A DNA stretch of 64,000 nucleotides from Bradyrhizobium arachidis. Lineage in GTDB: Bacteria; Pseudomonadota; Alphaproteobacteria; Rhizobiales; Xanthobacteraceae. Location: the NCBI RefSeq assembly GCF_024758505.1, contig NZ_CP077970.1, positions 4,340,001 through 4,404,000 on the forward strand, written 5' to 3'. Positions 56,389 to 64,000 of the stretch are shown here, piece by piece. Numbering within the stretch: position 1 is the first letter of the stretch; each line of letters starts with the position of its first letter. A program made the translations under genes and the position numbers. The notes below the pieces were generated by a model that was not told the origin of the DNA, did no database searches, and worked only from the letters and a program-made list of their open reading frames with translations.

Positions 56389-56934
56389 TCAGATCGAGCC
56401 GGCCGGCGTTACGGCGGGAAAGTCCTTCTCGGGATCGAACACGTTGTTGAAAAAATTCGTTAGGGAGTACATAGCCGCCAGCGCGACGATCTCCATGACG
56501 TTCGCATCCGTGTAGCCTGCATCGCGAACGGCTTTCAGATCGGCATCACTGACCTTGCCGCGGGTCTCGATGACCTTGCGCGCAAACTGGACGGCGGCGT
56601 CCCGCTTCGGGTCGCTGGCATGGCCCTTCCGAGCGAGAATGATTTCATCGGCCGGCAGCTTGGCCATATGCTCGGCCGTAAAGCTGTGAACCGTCAGGCA
56701 ATAGTTGCAGCCATTCACTTCGGAGACAGCAAGGCCGATGCTGTCACGCGTCTTCACGTCGAGCGCCTTGCTCAAGGAGCCGAGCAGGGCGGCCCACGCG
56801 TTGAACGCGATCGGGCTATGCGCGAAGGTCGCCATCATATTTGGGGTGAACCCGACGTTCCTGGTGATCGCATCGAGTGTCGGTTTGCTATCGGCCGGCA
56901 CTTGATCCGGCTTTAGAGCTGCACTTCTTGGCAT
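56389..56934 (-). CDS. AhpD-like carboxymuconolactone decarboxylase-family peroxidase
   Basis: A 181-residue all-helical protein with the AhpD redox pair in VNGCNYCLTVHSF (~74-86): CxxC plus the downstream His. Family enzymes reduce peroxides or serve as alkylhydroperoxidase partners. ATG 56934 (MPRSAALKPD) fits the domain start; the much longer frame (to 57390) is antisense noise within the nitroreductase. Confidence 0.88.
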   Translation of the reverse strand: MPRSAALKPDQVPADSKPTLDAITRNVGFTPNMMATFAHSPIAFNAWAALLGSLSKALDVKTRDSIGLAVSEVNGCNYCLTVHSFTAEHMAKLPADEIILARKGHASDPKRDAAVQFARKVIETRGKVSDADLKAVRDAGYTDANVMEIVALAAMYSLTNFFNNVFDPEKDFPAVTPAGSI

Positions 56935-56969
56935 CGTAGTCTTCCGTAAGTTAGGGGCTTTACTAATAC

Positions 56970-57605
56970 TCAAACGAGATCCAGCACATCGGCGACCGGT
57001 CGGCGCGGCTTCTGCGCCCAGTTTCCCGGACGCTCCGGCCCCACGGACAACAGCATGACCGGTACTTCGTCCTCGGCCAGTCCGAACTCGCGGTGCACCG
57101 CTTCGGCATCGAAACCGATCATCGGCGTCGAACCCAGGCCCAGTGAGCGGGCCGCATAGATCATCGCCGCCGCGCCGAACGTGCCGGTGCGTACTGCCTC
57201 GTCGCGCTGGCGCTGCGGGTATTCCATGTACAGATCGCGTGCGGGGATTTCCCATTCCGGCACCATCTTTGCCGGCATGATGCCCGCTTCCACCAGCGGT
57301 GCCAGACGCTCTGGTACTACGCTGGAATCGGCCAACTGGCCGCAGACGATGAAGGTAACGGCTGCTTCGGTGATCGCGGGCTGATCCCAAGCGAGCGGCC
57401 GCAACCGAGCCTTGGCTTCAGGCGTGCGTACGGCGATGAAGCGCCAGTTCTGCAAGTGGAAGGACGTCGGCGCGGTGGTACCGATTCTCACCAGCTCGCG
57501 GATTTGTTCGTCGCTCAAGGTGGCGGCAGGATCGAAGTACTTCGTGGCGCTGCGGCTCAGGATGCATTCGATGACGCCGTTGGTCATGGTGATTCCGTCA
57601 GTCAT
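56970..57605 (-). CDS. Nitroreductase-family flavoprotein
   Basis: A 211-residue FMN enzyme. RSATKYFDPAATLSDEQIRELVRIGTTAPTSFHLQNWRFIAV holds the FMN-phosphate motif; GLGSTPMIGFDAEAVHREFGL follows. It reduces nitroaromatics or quinones with NAD(P)H. Its start region carries an 18-bp tandem duplication with two ATGs (57605 and 57587), each preceded by GGAATCACC; either could be used. A truncated P460 module lies about 200 nt upstream. Confidence 0.88.
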   Translation of the reverse strand: MTDGITMTNGVIECILSRSATKYFDPAATLSDEQIRELVRIGTTAPTSFHLQNWRFIAVRTPEAKARLRPLAWDQPAITEAAVTFIVCGQLADSSVVPERLAPLVEAGIMPAKMVPEWEIPARDLYMEYPQRQRDEAVRTGTFGAAAMIYAARSLGLGSTPMIGFDAEAVHREFGLAEDEVPVMLLSVGPERPGNWAQKPRRPVADVLDLV

Positions 57606-57614
57606 GGTGATTCC
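57583..57614. repeat. 18-bp tandem duplication carrying two start codons
   Basis: The 14-bp unit GTCATGGTGATTCC occurs at 57583-57596 and 57601-57614. On the minus strand each unit reads GGAATCACCATGAC, so the nitroreductase has two in-frame start candidates six codons apart. Confidence 0.8.
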
Positions 57615-57803
57615 TATGGGTGAAGGGATAGGTTGAGGTACGAGAGTGCTTTCGCTTTCTCTGTTGAAAATGCTGCGGCGATGGGTCCGTTCGACATCTA
57701 GTGCCGGGAGCCATGGGTAGTTTCCGAAAGCGAAGGCAGAACAGTGTGACCTCGCTTCCAGAACTGCTCGGTGTCGGGCGGCGGCTTGACCAGTGACACA
57801 TCA

Positions 57804-58129
57804 GCGTCCACTACGTTCGCGGTCGGACCGGCTGAAACCGCTTCGCTCATCTACGCGAGCGCCGCCACGGTGGCCGCGACCAGGGAGACCGCAACAACTG
57901 GGCCGACGGTCCTAGGTGATTTCATGGGGGGCTCCTTTGTTGCCCGCGCGCGGCACGGTGGCTCGACGCAATGGCTTCATGCGATGTCGAGGCGGCCGCG
58001 TGTCCGGCCGACCCGGTGGCCCCAAGATCGGACGCAGCCGGCGAAATTGGAAATTCCGGTTGGTCATGCATTCGATAAGCGCGGGGTATCGTTGTCTAAA
58101 AGTGCTGTGCGCGTGCGCCCCGTCGGTCT
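57804..58129 (-). repeat. P460 leader module, copy 2 (truncated)
   Basis: Matches 41601-41957 across the 5' codons, ribosome binding site and upstream region as far as GTGCTGTGCGCGTGCG. It stops before the segment shared by copies 1 and 3 (GTCTTCGATCA). It lies upstream of the minus-strand nitroreductase. The rest of the 57606-58318 gap has no other recognised gene; a 60-codon minus ORF at 58064-58246 overlaps it without support. Confidence 0.85.
57851..57925 (-). pseudogene. P460 signal-peptide ORF ending in TAG (copy 2)
   Basis: ATG 57925 with AAAGGAGC upstream encodes MKSPRTVGPVVAVSLVAATV then AALA and TAG, 24 codons. The remaining P460-like codons after the stop read MSEAVSAGPTANVVDA, after which similarity ends. 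The stop falls at the residue after the signal-peptidase site of the intact protein. Confidence 0.75.
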
Positions 58130-58318
58130 AGACAGGGAAACGCATCGCGTAACCACCGCTGCGCTCGAAGCGCACAGGAGGCCACACTCGTAACGCATGG
58201 CGGTGAGGATTTCAGACACAGCATCACGCAATTCCGACGCCCGCACATATTGGTCGGCGGCATCGATGTTTAGCGTGCGAATGGATGGCGTCTTGCTGAC
58301 GCCTCGCTCAACGAGCCG

Positions 58319-58696
58319 TTACTTCAACGTAGCAAGATAGGTAACGAGGTCCGTCCGGTCCGTCGGGTTCTTCAGCCCTGCGTAGGGCATCCTGTTTCCG
58401 GGAACCACTTGCTGTGGCGATTCCAGATACGCATCGAGGATCTTCGTATCCCAGACAATGTCGGACTTCTTCATCGCGTTACTATAGCTGAAGCCGGGAA
58501 CCGTACCCGCCTTCCTGCCGTTGATTCCCCCCAGGCCCGGCCCGGCGCGACTGGCATGATCTGCCGCATGGCAAGCTGCGCAAGCTTTGAAGATGGTTTT
58601 TCCGTGCTCGGCGTCCTGTGCGTAGCCGCGAGTCGCGGTTGCTCCCGCAAGTACGAGCACCGCGATAAACGCGCCAATCTTTCCCGCGCTTTTCAT
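58319..58696 (-). CDS. Monoheme class I cytochrome c (dehydrogenase cytochrome subunit)
   Basis: A 125-residue periplasmic cytochrome. Signal peptide MKSAGKIGAFIAVLVLAGATATRGYA; heme motif CAACH (~38-42); axial Met in PGNRMPYAGLK; closing TDLVTYLATLK as in c550/c2-type cytochromes. AAGGACG precedes ATG 58696. It follows the GMC flavoprotein by 25 nt and is the likely electron acceptor of that dehydrogenase. Confidence 0.93.
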   Translation of the reverse strand: MKSAGKIGAFIAVLVLAGATATRGYAQDAEHGKTIFKACAACHAADHASRAGPGLGGINGRKAGTVPGFSYSNAMKKSDIVWDTKILDAYLESPQQVVPGNRMPYAGLKNPTDRTDLVTYLATLK

Positions 58697-58721
58697 AGGG
58701 AACGTCCTTTTTAGGTCGGGA

Positions 58722-60482
58722 TCAGAGGTGGCGCGGCCGCGCGACATAATCGTTGAGGTCGTCGCCGAGTCGAAGCGCGAGAGCCCCTAGCGGGCCTGTC
58801 GGGTTGTAGCCTGCATTGAAGGGGTAGACGGATGCACCGACGACAAACAGGTTTTGCGCATCCCAGTGCTGCAGGTGAGGGGAGACGACGCTCGTCGCAG
58901 GATCGCTTCCCATAATCGTGCCACCAGTGACATGGGTGGTCTGATACACGCGACTATCGTACGGCCCCTTGCGGGGGGCTGTCGGCGGTGCGATGTCGGC
59001 ACCGGTCGCTTTGGCGATCTCGTCGATCTTCTTCGACAGATAGACCGACATCTTGCGCTCGTTCTCGCGAACGTCGAACGTCATCCGCAGGAGCGGTTGC
59101 CCATAGGCGTCGACATAGGTCGGGTCGAGGTCGACATAATTCTCCCGATGCGGATACCAGCTGCCATGGGCAGTTATGCTGAAATTATGTGCGTACCAAT
59201 CGGCGTTGGCTTTTTTCCACTCCGCGCCCCATTTCGGCGTGCCGGGCGGCACAGCCCGGCTCGTAATCGGCCGTCCGTTCGTCACGTTGGCGTAGATGTA
59301 GCCGCCTCCGAAGAAGCCAAGACCGCTGTGGTCGAAATTGTCCCCGTTGAACTCGTCGATCACGGTCTGTGACGCACCGGACGCCAGGAACGGGTTGATC
59401 CAGCGGTCCTTGAAGAAGACACGCGTGCCGAACATCGTCTGGTGGCAGAAATTCTTGCCGACCAGCCCGTGACCAGTCTTGGGATTGTAAGGCGTCCCAA
59501 TCCCCGCCATCAGCAGAAACTTGGTATTCGACATCGTGAAGGAAGAAAGTACGACGACGTCGGCCGGCTGTTCGTACTCCTCGCCGGTTACGCGATCGAT
59601 GTAACGAACGCCTCTCACGCGTTTTGCCTTACGATCATAAAGAATATCGAGAACATGCGTTTCCAGACGCAATTCGAAGCTCTCGCGCTTTCTCAGCATC
59701 GGATAGAGCAGAACTTCGGGGCTCGCCTTGGCGTTGGCTTCGCAGATGAAGCGCTCGCAATGGCCGCAGAACTGGCACTGACCAAGCTGCATACCATCGG
59801 GATTGGTGTAGGCCTCCGGCGAATTTGCTGCCGGCAAGGGAAAAGGTTTGTAGCCTAGCTTCTTGGTTGCCTCGCTGAAGATCACGCCCGCTTCGGTGAT
59901 AGGCAGAGGGTTTTGCGGAAACTCGTTCTGCCGTGGTGCCTCGAACGGATTTCCGCCCTCCTGCACCTTGCCACGCAGATTTCCTGCCTTGCCGGCAATG
60001 CCGAACAGCTTTTCGAACTGATCGTGATAGGGCTCCATCTCTGCATAGGTGACGCCCCAATCCTGGATCGCCATTTCAGCTGGAATGGCCTTCTTTCCAT
60101 ACCGGTTCTCAAGGTGGGTACGCAAAACAGGGTCAGTCTCGCTCCAGCGCCAGGTCTGCCCGTTCCAGTGATTGGCCGCACCGCCCATTCCCTCGCCGGG
60201 TTTGAACGCCTGGAGACGTCGTATCGGCAGCGCCGTTTCGCCGCCATTATGGCGAAGCGTGTAGGTCTGGACGGACCAATCCTGAAAGAGATCACCATGC
60301 ACGTCCCAGCGCAGTTCGTCGCGCTGCGACGGCAGGCTTGTTGCGGCGGTATGGGTGCGGTCGATTCCCCGTTCAAGGACGACGACATCGACGCCCTTGG
60401 CCGTCAGCTGGCGAGCGGCCAGCGCCGCCGTGAATCCTCCGCCTACGAAAACGACGGTGCGATGTTTCAAGCGTGTAGCCAT
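58722..60482 (-). CDS. GMC-family flavoprotein dehydrogenase, large subunit (gluconate/FDH type)
   Basis: A 586-residue FAD enzyme. FAD motif VVFVGGGFTAALAARQL at the N-terminus; CQFCGHCERFICEANAKA, with four close Cys residues, is probably the Fe-S site known in the FAD-dependent glucose/fructose dehydrogenase complex; HVTGGTIMGSDPATSVVSPH and NPTGPLGALALRLGDDL close the GMC C-domain. It oxidises a sugar or sugar acid and passes electrons to the cytochrome subunit. ATG 60482 (MATRLKHRTV) chosen. Confidence 0.9.
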   Translation of the reverse strand: MATRLKHRTVVFVGGGFTAALAARQLTAKGVDVVVLERGIDRTHTAATSLPSQRDELRWDVHGDLFQDWSVQTYTLRHNGGETALPIRRLQAFKPGEGMGGAANHWNGQTWRWSETDPVLRTHLENRYGKKAIPAEMAIQDWGVTYAEMEPYHDQFEKLFGIAGKAGNLRGKVQEGGNPFEAPRQNEFPQNPLPITEAGVIFSEATKKLGYKPFPLPAANSPEAYTNPDGMQLGQCQFCGHCERFICEANAKASPEVLLYPMLRKRESFELRLETHVLDILYDRKAKRVRGVRYIDRVTGEEYEQPADVVVLSSFTMSNTKFLLMAGIGTPYNPKTGHGLVGKNFCHQTMFGTRVFFKDRWINPFLASGASQTVIDEFNGDNFDHSGLGFFGGGYIYANVTNGRPITSRAVPPGTPKWGAEWKKANADWYAHNFSITAHGSWYPHRENYVDLDPTYVDAYGQPLLRMTFDVRENERKMSVYLSKKIDEIAKATGADIAPPTAPRKGPYDSRVYQTTHVTGGTIMGSDPATSVVSPHLQHWDAQNLFVVGASVYPFNAGYNPTGPLGALALRLGDDLNDYVARPRHL

Positions 60483-60493
60483 GATTGCTTCCC

Positions 60494-61288
60494 TTAGGCG
60501 AAGTCGGCGATGGATTTCGGATCGGCGGCACCCGGGAAGGGCTTGCCACGGAAATCGACCATGTCCTGGGAATGAACCGCGGGGAGACCTGGATAGCCGA
60601 TCGCCTTCCAAAACACCTTGCCGACATTGCCGCCGTAAACGGGATCGGCGAAACAAGCTTGCTCAAATAGCGGATAGACGAGTTCGTTGAACCACGAGGC
60701 GAGCTGGACGCGCTCGTCTGTCACCTTGCCGTTGGCAATTTCATGGAGAAATCGGTCGGCACCACTCTCATCTAATTCACTAAAGGCCTTGCCATTGCGT
60801 TTCTGGCAGGCCGCATCCGCGGCAGCGAGGCCCGCCTTGAAAAATTGCTCGGGTGTGAGCGGCAATTGATAGCCCAGTTCAGGCTTACCCTCTCGCCAGG
60901 GGCCGCGCATATAGAGGCGCGCGCCCTTACCGAAACCGCCTGCCAGTTGTCGGTCGATGTAGGCTGCAAGCCCGCAATCGACGCCGCCGGGTGTCAGCGC
61001 ATCCGCAGGACACATCACGTTGACCATCACCTCGACGAAGCCGGCTTCGTCCGGGCCGAATGACAGATAGCCGGGCACTGGCAACGGCAACTTGGCAGCG
61101 ATAGTACTCGCGGAAGCATCCACGGATTGGGAGGAGGCCGGTTCGGATGCTTCCGCGAGCGCCGCGGTTGTCGCGACGGTTCCTATCAGGACACCCGGAG
61201 CCAGCGAAGCGGCGCCCGTGGCAGCGGCAACGCCGAGAAAGCCTCGACGATTCGGATGGAAGGTTTTGTCGCTTTGGTCATTGGTCAT
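60494..61288 (-). CDS. Gluconate 2-dehydrogenase subunit 3 family protein (Tat signal)
   Basis: A 264-residue small subunit. Tat motif NRRGFLGVAAATGAASLAPG exports the subunit and, by hitch-hiking, the signal-less GMC subunit. The body matches the family: FVEVMVNVMCPADALTPGGVDCGLAAYIDRQLAGGFG and YPLFEQACFADPVYGGNVGKVFWKAIGYPGLP. It is first in the 3-gene operon, 11 nt before the GMC gene. A P460 leader module lies just upstream. Confidence 0.92.
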   Translation of the reverse strand: MTNDQSDKTFHPNRRGFLGVAAATGAASLAPGVLIGTVATTAALAEASEPASSQSVDASASTIAAKLPLPVPGYLSFGPDEAGFVEVMVNVMCPADALTPGGVDCGLAAYIDRQLAGGFGKGARLYMRGPWREGKPELGYQLPLTPEQFFKAGLAAADAACQKRNGKAFSELDESGADRFLHEIANGKVTDERVQLASWFNELVYPLFEQACFADPVYGGNVGKVFWKAIGYPGLPAVHSQDMVDFRGKPFPGAADPKSIADFA

Positions 61289-61403
61289 CGGAGTTGCAGT
61301 CCACTTTTTTATCGCGGCATAATCGCGTGATCATCCATGTGCGAGGCGTCTCTCTGTGCGGCGGAAGCATGGGTCGCCTCATGCGGGGCTCAGTCTGCCT
61401 GAC

Positions 61404-61765
61404 GCGCGTTCGCGGTCGGGCCGGTCGGAGCCGCTCCGCTGATCTACGCCAGCGCGGCCACAGTGGTGGCGAGCAGCGAGACAGCGACAGCCAGGCCGAC
61501 AGTCCTCGGTAATTTCATGGGGGCTCCTTTGCTGCCCACGCGGCAAGGTGACTCGCCGCAGCGGCTTCAATCACTGTTTCAATCGTTGCGGAGGCGACCG
61601 CTTGTGCTCGGCCGGCCCAGCAGACCCAAAGATCGGGCGCGGCCGACGAAATCAGAAATAATCTTTGGTCATGCATTCGATAGGCAGAGGTATCGTCATC
61701 CAGAAGCGCTGTGCGCGCGTGCGTCCCGTCCGTCTTCGATCAGCATCGAGGAGCGCGCCGTACTC
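61404..61765 (-). repeat. P460 leader module, copy 3 (truncated)
   Basis: Matches 41601-41957 over P460 codons, ribosome binding site and upstream region, continuing to GTCCGTCTTCGATCA and CCGTAC. Its upstream edge reaches the 3' end of an acetyltransferase remnant. It sits 115 nt upstream of the gluconate-dehydrogenase-type operon and points into it. Confidence 0.85.
61444..61518 (-). pseudogene. P460 signal-peptide ORF ending in TAG (copy 3)
   Basis: ATG 61518 with AAAGGAGC upstream encodes MKLPRTVGLAVAVSLLATTV then AALA and TAG, 24 codons. Downstream P460-like codons read ISGAAPTGPTANA before similarity ends at a second stop. Same stop position as in copy 2. Confidence 0.75.
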
Positions 61766-62012
61766 GAGGTGTCGGGCGGCGTAGGAAGACATGAAGGGGC
61801 ACTTCGCGATCACCCTTTTTCCATCGCGTCGCAACGCTTCGAAAACGCCATGTGCCAGCCGCGATCCGTACCTTGGCCGGACAGCTCTTGCGTCGCCTCC
61901 GTGTGGAGCAGGACGAGGCGGCTTTTAGTAGCCGACTGTGAGCGCGCCGTCGCCGAAGGGCATTTCAAGCCGGTTCATTGCCGGATTGTCCAGGACACCG
62001 CCGCGGCAAGCG
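61750..62012 (-). pseudogene. Decayed YjdJ-type GNAT acetyltransferase
   Basis: Three frames must be joined to recover the family: DNPAMNRLEMPFGDG, then LVLLHTEATQELSGQG, then SRLAHGVFEALRRDG followed by KRVIAKCPFMSSYAARHLEYGALLD. This is the small GCN5-related acetyltransferase pattern (HTE...L.G.G, then CPF...Y..RHLEY). At least two frameshifts are present, so it cannot be translated normally. Confidence 0.75.
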
Positions 62013-62067
62013 GGGCGAGCCGTGTGTCTGGACGAACGGCGACGGATGCGTGGTTCTTCGCGCATGC

Positions 62068-62489
62068 CGCTCATCGCCTCCACAGCGTTGATAATCAAAT
62101 TGAGGATTACTTGCCGTAGTTGCCCCCGATCTGCTTGGACAGTCGGCTAGGGCCCTGCGAATTGAGTCAGCACTGATACGCCGTTTCTCGTCACCTCGTC
62201 ACGCGTCAGCTTGAGCAGGTCGCGGATCGCCCCGTTGATCTCCACGCGCTCCTTCTTCGGTGGCGCCTTCTTGAAGAGGCCGCAGCCCGCGGATCCGGTA
62301 GATCACGTCACTGGCTCGATAAGCGTCCCTCACGATGCAATCGAGCGCTTGTCGTACCTCGTCTAGGTCCGGCGGCCGATGAGCCAGAAAGTGCCGAGCG
62401 GCCTGAGCGTTAGCGACTATCGTCGCAATGCGCTGCGTCGCTTCAGCAATATTGTCTGACTCGGCGCCCACATGTCCACTGTCGATCAT
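62068..62489 (-). pseudogene. Decayed sensor histidine kinase fragment
   Basis: Starting MIDSGHVGAESDN at 62489, IATIVANAQAARHFLAHRPP and DLDEVRQALDCIVRDAYRAS match the helical dimerisation region of rhizobial PAS-type kinases, but the phosphoacceptor HE of the usual IAHEVNQP is EA here. After RIRGL the frame shifts to KKAPPKKERVEINGAIRDL, then a TAG interrupts before PTVQADRGQLRQVILNL. The ATPase domain is missing. Confidence 0.75.
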
Positions 62490-62876
62490 GGCGTTCTCCT
62501 TTGGATGTTCGGAGCGGAACACTAGACCGCGAAGGTCTGTCCGACGGCTGAGCATCCAACAAATGATCTAGCCACTCTTGGAGGGATTTGATCCCGACCG
62601 GAGGCCCTTGCTTTTTTACATGGAACTTTGGCTTACGGCGCGCCGTCAGGCTCGCTGTTCAATAGCCGAAAACAAGTACCATCAGCTGTCCTTGCGGCGA
62701 TTGCGAGGGTACTTCGCGTGGTATACCGTGGTGCTGCTTCGACGATGTTTTTTTGGATGTCCGTGGTGTCTTGACGACCTGCGGCGCCGTGTGCCGCGAT
62801 AGCGCGTTTTGCCACGGGCAGAAGATGGACGGCGCGCCATCGGTACAAGCCCGTCCATCGTGAACCGGGTGCGGTG
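62490..62876. other. Intergenic region before the GAF-AraC gene
   Basis: No gene recognised. The minus-strand ORFs here overlap the start of the regulator and show no family features. It should contain the promoter of the GAF-AraC gene; a T/A-rich stretch near 62610-62625 (CTTTTTTACATGG) is the only notable composition change. Confidence 0.4.
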
Positions 62877-64000
62877 ATGAGACTCCCGGAGCGGTCTGCA
62901 AGCTCGCTCGACACTTTCGCTGGGCATGTCGAACACGTTTGTTCGGTTGCTCAGGGGGCAGCGCCTCCGCCGGGGATAGAAGCAGTATCAAGCTCCTGGC
63001 AAAGATCAGCAAAAAAATACGGACTCGATCCAGTCGATAGCAAGGCGCCGCGCATCCTCACGCCTGCTGAATTGAAGCATTTTCGCGAACCGCTGGATAA
63101 GCTCACCTTTAGTGCTCAAGAGGAGATAGATGAATTATATAAGGTGGTTCGTGAAGCTGGTTATGCCATCTTGCTCTGTGATAGCTCGGGAGTCGTAGTC
63201 GCCCATCGCGGTGAAGATATGCGGGCAAGCGAGTTCAAATATTGGGGAACGTGGCTTGGGGGAGTGTGGTCCGAGGAGTTGGAGGGCACAAACGGAATCG
63301 GCACCTGCATCATAGAAGAGCGGCCTGTCACGATCCACAGAAGCCAGCATTTTAGGTCCAGACACATTAACCTGAGCTGCTCTGGTGCGCCGATCTTCGG
63401 AGTTGATGGGCGATTGATAGCAGTGTTGGACGTCTCTGCCATCGATCCTGAACTCTCGGAACGAGCGCACGCGCTCACTGGTGCGCTCACGCTACGATCG
63501 GCGTGCGCGATAGAAGAGAGAGTTTTTCGTGAGCACTTCCGTCGAGAGTGGATCGTCGCGGTAGCGCCGCCGGAGGGCGGCGCTCCGGGCATGCTGCTGG
63601 CGATTGACGGCAACCAACGTATCATGGGCGCAAACCGGTTCGCGCGCACGTCCCTTATGCTTGATGATCGTGGACTCCGGGCGGGTACCAGCTTGTGGTC
63701 GATCTTCGAGCGAAACGTCGACATTTTCCGGCGCCAGGACCGGACCGATTTCTCTGTGCGGTTACTGATCGCCGGCAGCAATGATAGTCGGCCCGCGCTT
63801 GTCACTCCACCCGATCGCCCTGTGACTGCCTCGAACAATCCAACGAGCCATGACGTGCACACGCGGCCGCGCCTGGGCTCGATTGATGTTTCGACCCTGC
63901 CGCCAGCACCGCAAGCATGGGGCGGATTGTCGCCGGGCGCAATGCGTCGGGTGCGGGAATACGTGGAAGTGCATTTGGGCGAAACTATCGATCTGTCGAT
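62877..64000 (+). CDS. GAF-domain AraC-type regulator (3' end cut by window)
   Basis: Reading from ATG 62877 (MRLPERSASSLDTFAGHVEH) the frame is open to the window edge, 374 codons. The N-terminal part resembles AcoR-type activators: SWQRSAKKYGLDP, then a GAF-like domain with GVWSEELEGTNGIGTCIIEERPV and NLSCSGAPIFGVDGRLIAVLDVS. Instead of a sigma-54 AAA+ domain it is followed, after a linker, by LSPGAMRRVREYVEVHLGETIDLS, the start of an AraC helix-turn-helix. The DNA-binding domain continues beyond the window. It is divergent from the decayed kinase and the GMC operon and could regulate the latter. Confidence 0.85.
   Translation, partial: MRLPERSASSLDTFAGHVEHVCSVAQGAAPPPGIEAVSSSWQRSAKKYGLDPVDSKAPRILTPAELKHFREPLDKLTFSAQEEIDELYKVVREAGYAILLCDSSGVVVAHRGEDMRASEFKYWGTWLGGVWSEELEGTNGIGTCIIEERPVTIHRSQHFRSRHINLSCSGAPIFGVDGRLIAVLDVSAIDPELSERAHALTGALTLRSACAIEERVFREHFRREWIVAVAPPEGGAPGMLLAIDGNQRIMGANRFARTSLMLDDRGLRAGTSLWSIFERNVDIFRRQDRTDFSVRLLIAGSNDSRPALVTPPDRPVTASNNPTSHDVHTRPRLGSIDVSTLPPAPQAWGGLSPGAMRRVREYVEVHLGETIDLS

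Noticed and set aside
63161..63862. A 233-codon minus-strand ORF at the right end
   Set aside because: Antisense to the GAF-AraC regulator, whose plus-strand frame has clear GAF and AraC features through the window edge.

Overview
The window looks like chromosomal DNA of a Bradyrhizobium-type alphaproteobacterium (Nitrobacteraceae). The support is the high GC content, the gene content (form II CoxL-like molybdenum hydroxylase, ppx-rlmE, guaB, an RsmB-like methyltransferase, guaA, DHCW-cupin, DUF1236 and DUF3788 proteins) and several copies of the GC-rich dispersed palindromes common in that family. The genus is inferred from reading the sequence; no database search was done.

Layout. 0-5 kb: a CoxL-like gene cut by the left edge, then ppx-rlmE, then an orphan C13 (legumain-like) peptidase. 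5-13 kb: small exported and membrane proteins, then a minus-strand redox/stress group (catalase-like peroxidase, AraC regulator, small ORF, NDH-2-like flavoprotein, metallo-beta-lactamase hydrolase), then a second, plus-strand AraC gene. 13-18 kb: a Q/T/N-rich DUF1236 plus peptidoglycan-binding protein, an MFS exporter, a Pmp3-like protein and a complete IS481-family element. 18-21 kb: guaB and a CurA-like reductase. 21.5-28.4 kb: an eight-gene minus-strand operon (D-serine-dehydratase/D-threonine-aldolase-like PLP enzyme, polar amino-acid ABC transporter, RidA, M14-type deacylase, LacI regulator) with a perfect 20-bp palindrome in its promoter region. 28-36 kb: mostly housekeeping genes (phosphoesterase, Sel1 protein, MAPEG protein, RNA methyltransferase, cspA, guaA).

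36-62 kb is an accessory, detoxification-like region: ClpP-like protein, cupins, MFS and RND efflux systems, cytochrome P460 next to a probable b-type membrane cytochrome, DUF983 plus a glutaminyl-tRNA synthetase (unusual in alphaproteobacteria), an IorAB-type molybdenum oxidoreductase, tandemly duplicated MDR reductases, azoreductase, AhpD-like protein, nitroreductase and a three-subunit flavoprotein (GMC) dehydrogenase. It shows much rearrangement: remnants of an MDR gene, a histidine kinase and an acetyltransferase, and a ~350-bp module (promoter region, ribosome binding site and signal-peptide codons of cytochrome P460) present three times upstream of different minus-strand oxidoreductase genes. 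The window ends inside a GAF-AraC regulator gene.

The most interesting observations are the triplicated P460 leader module, with two copies reduced to signal-peptide-only ORFs sharing one stop codon; the GlnRS gene coupled to a DUF983 gene; the amino-acid/deacylase operon with its palindromic operator; and the pair of near-identical 31-bp motifs around the catalase and AraC genes. No rRNA, tRNA or CRISPR array was recognised.
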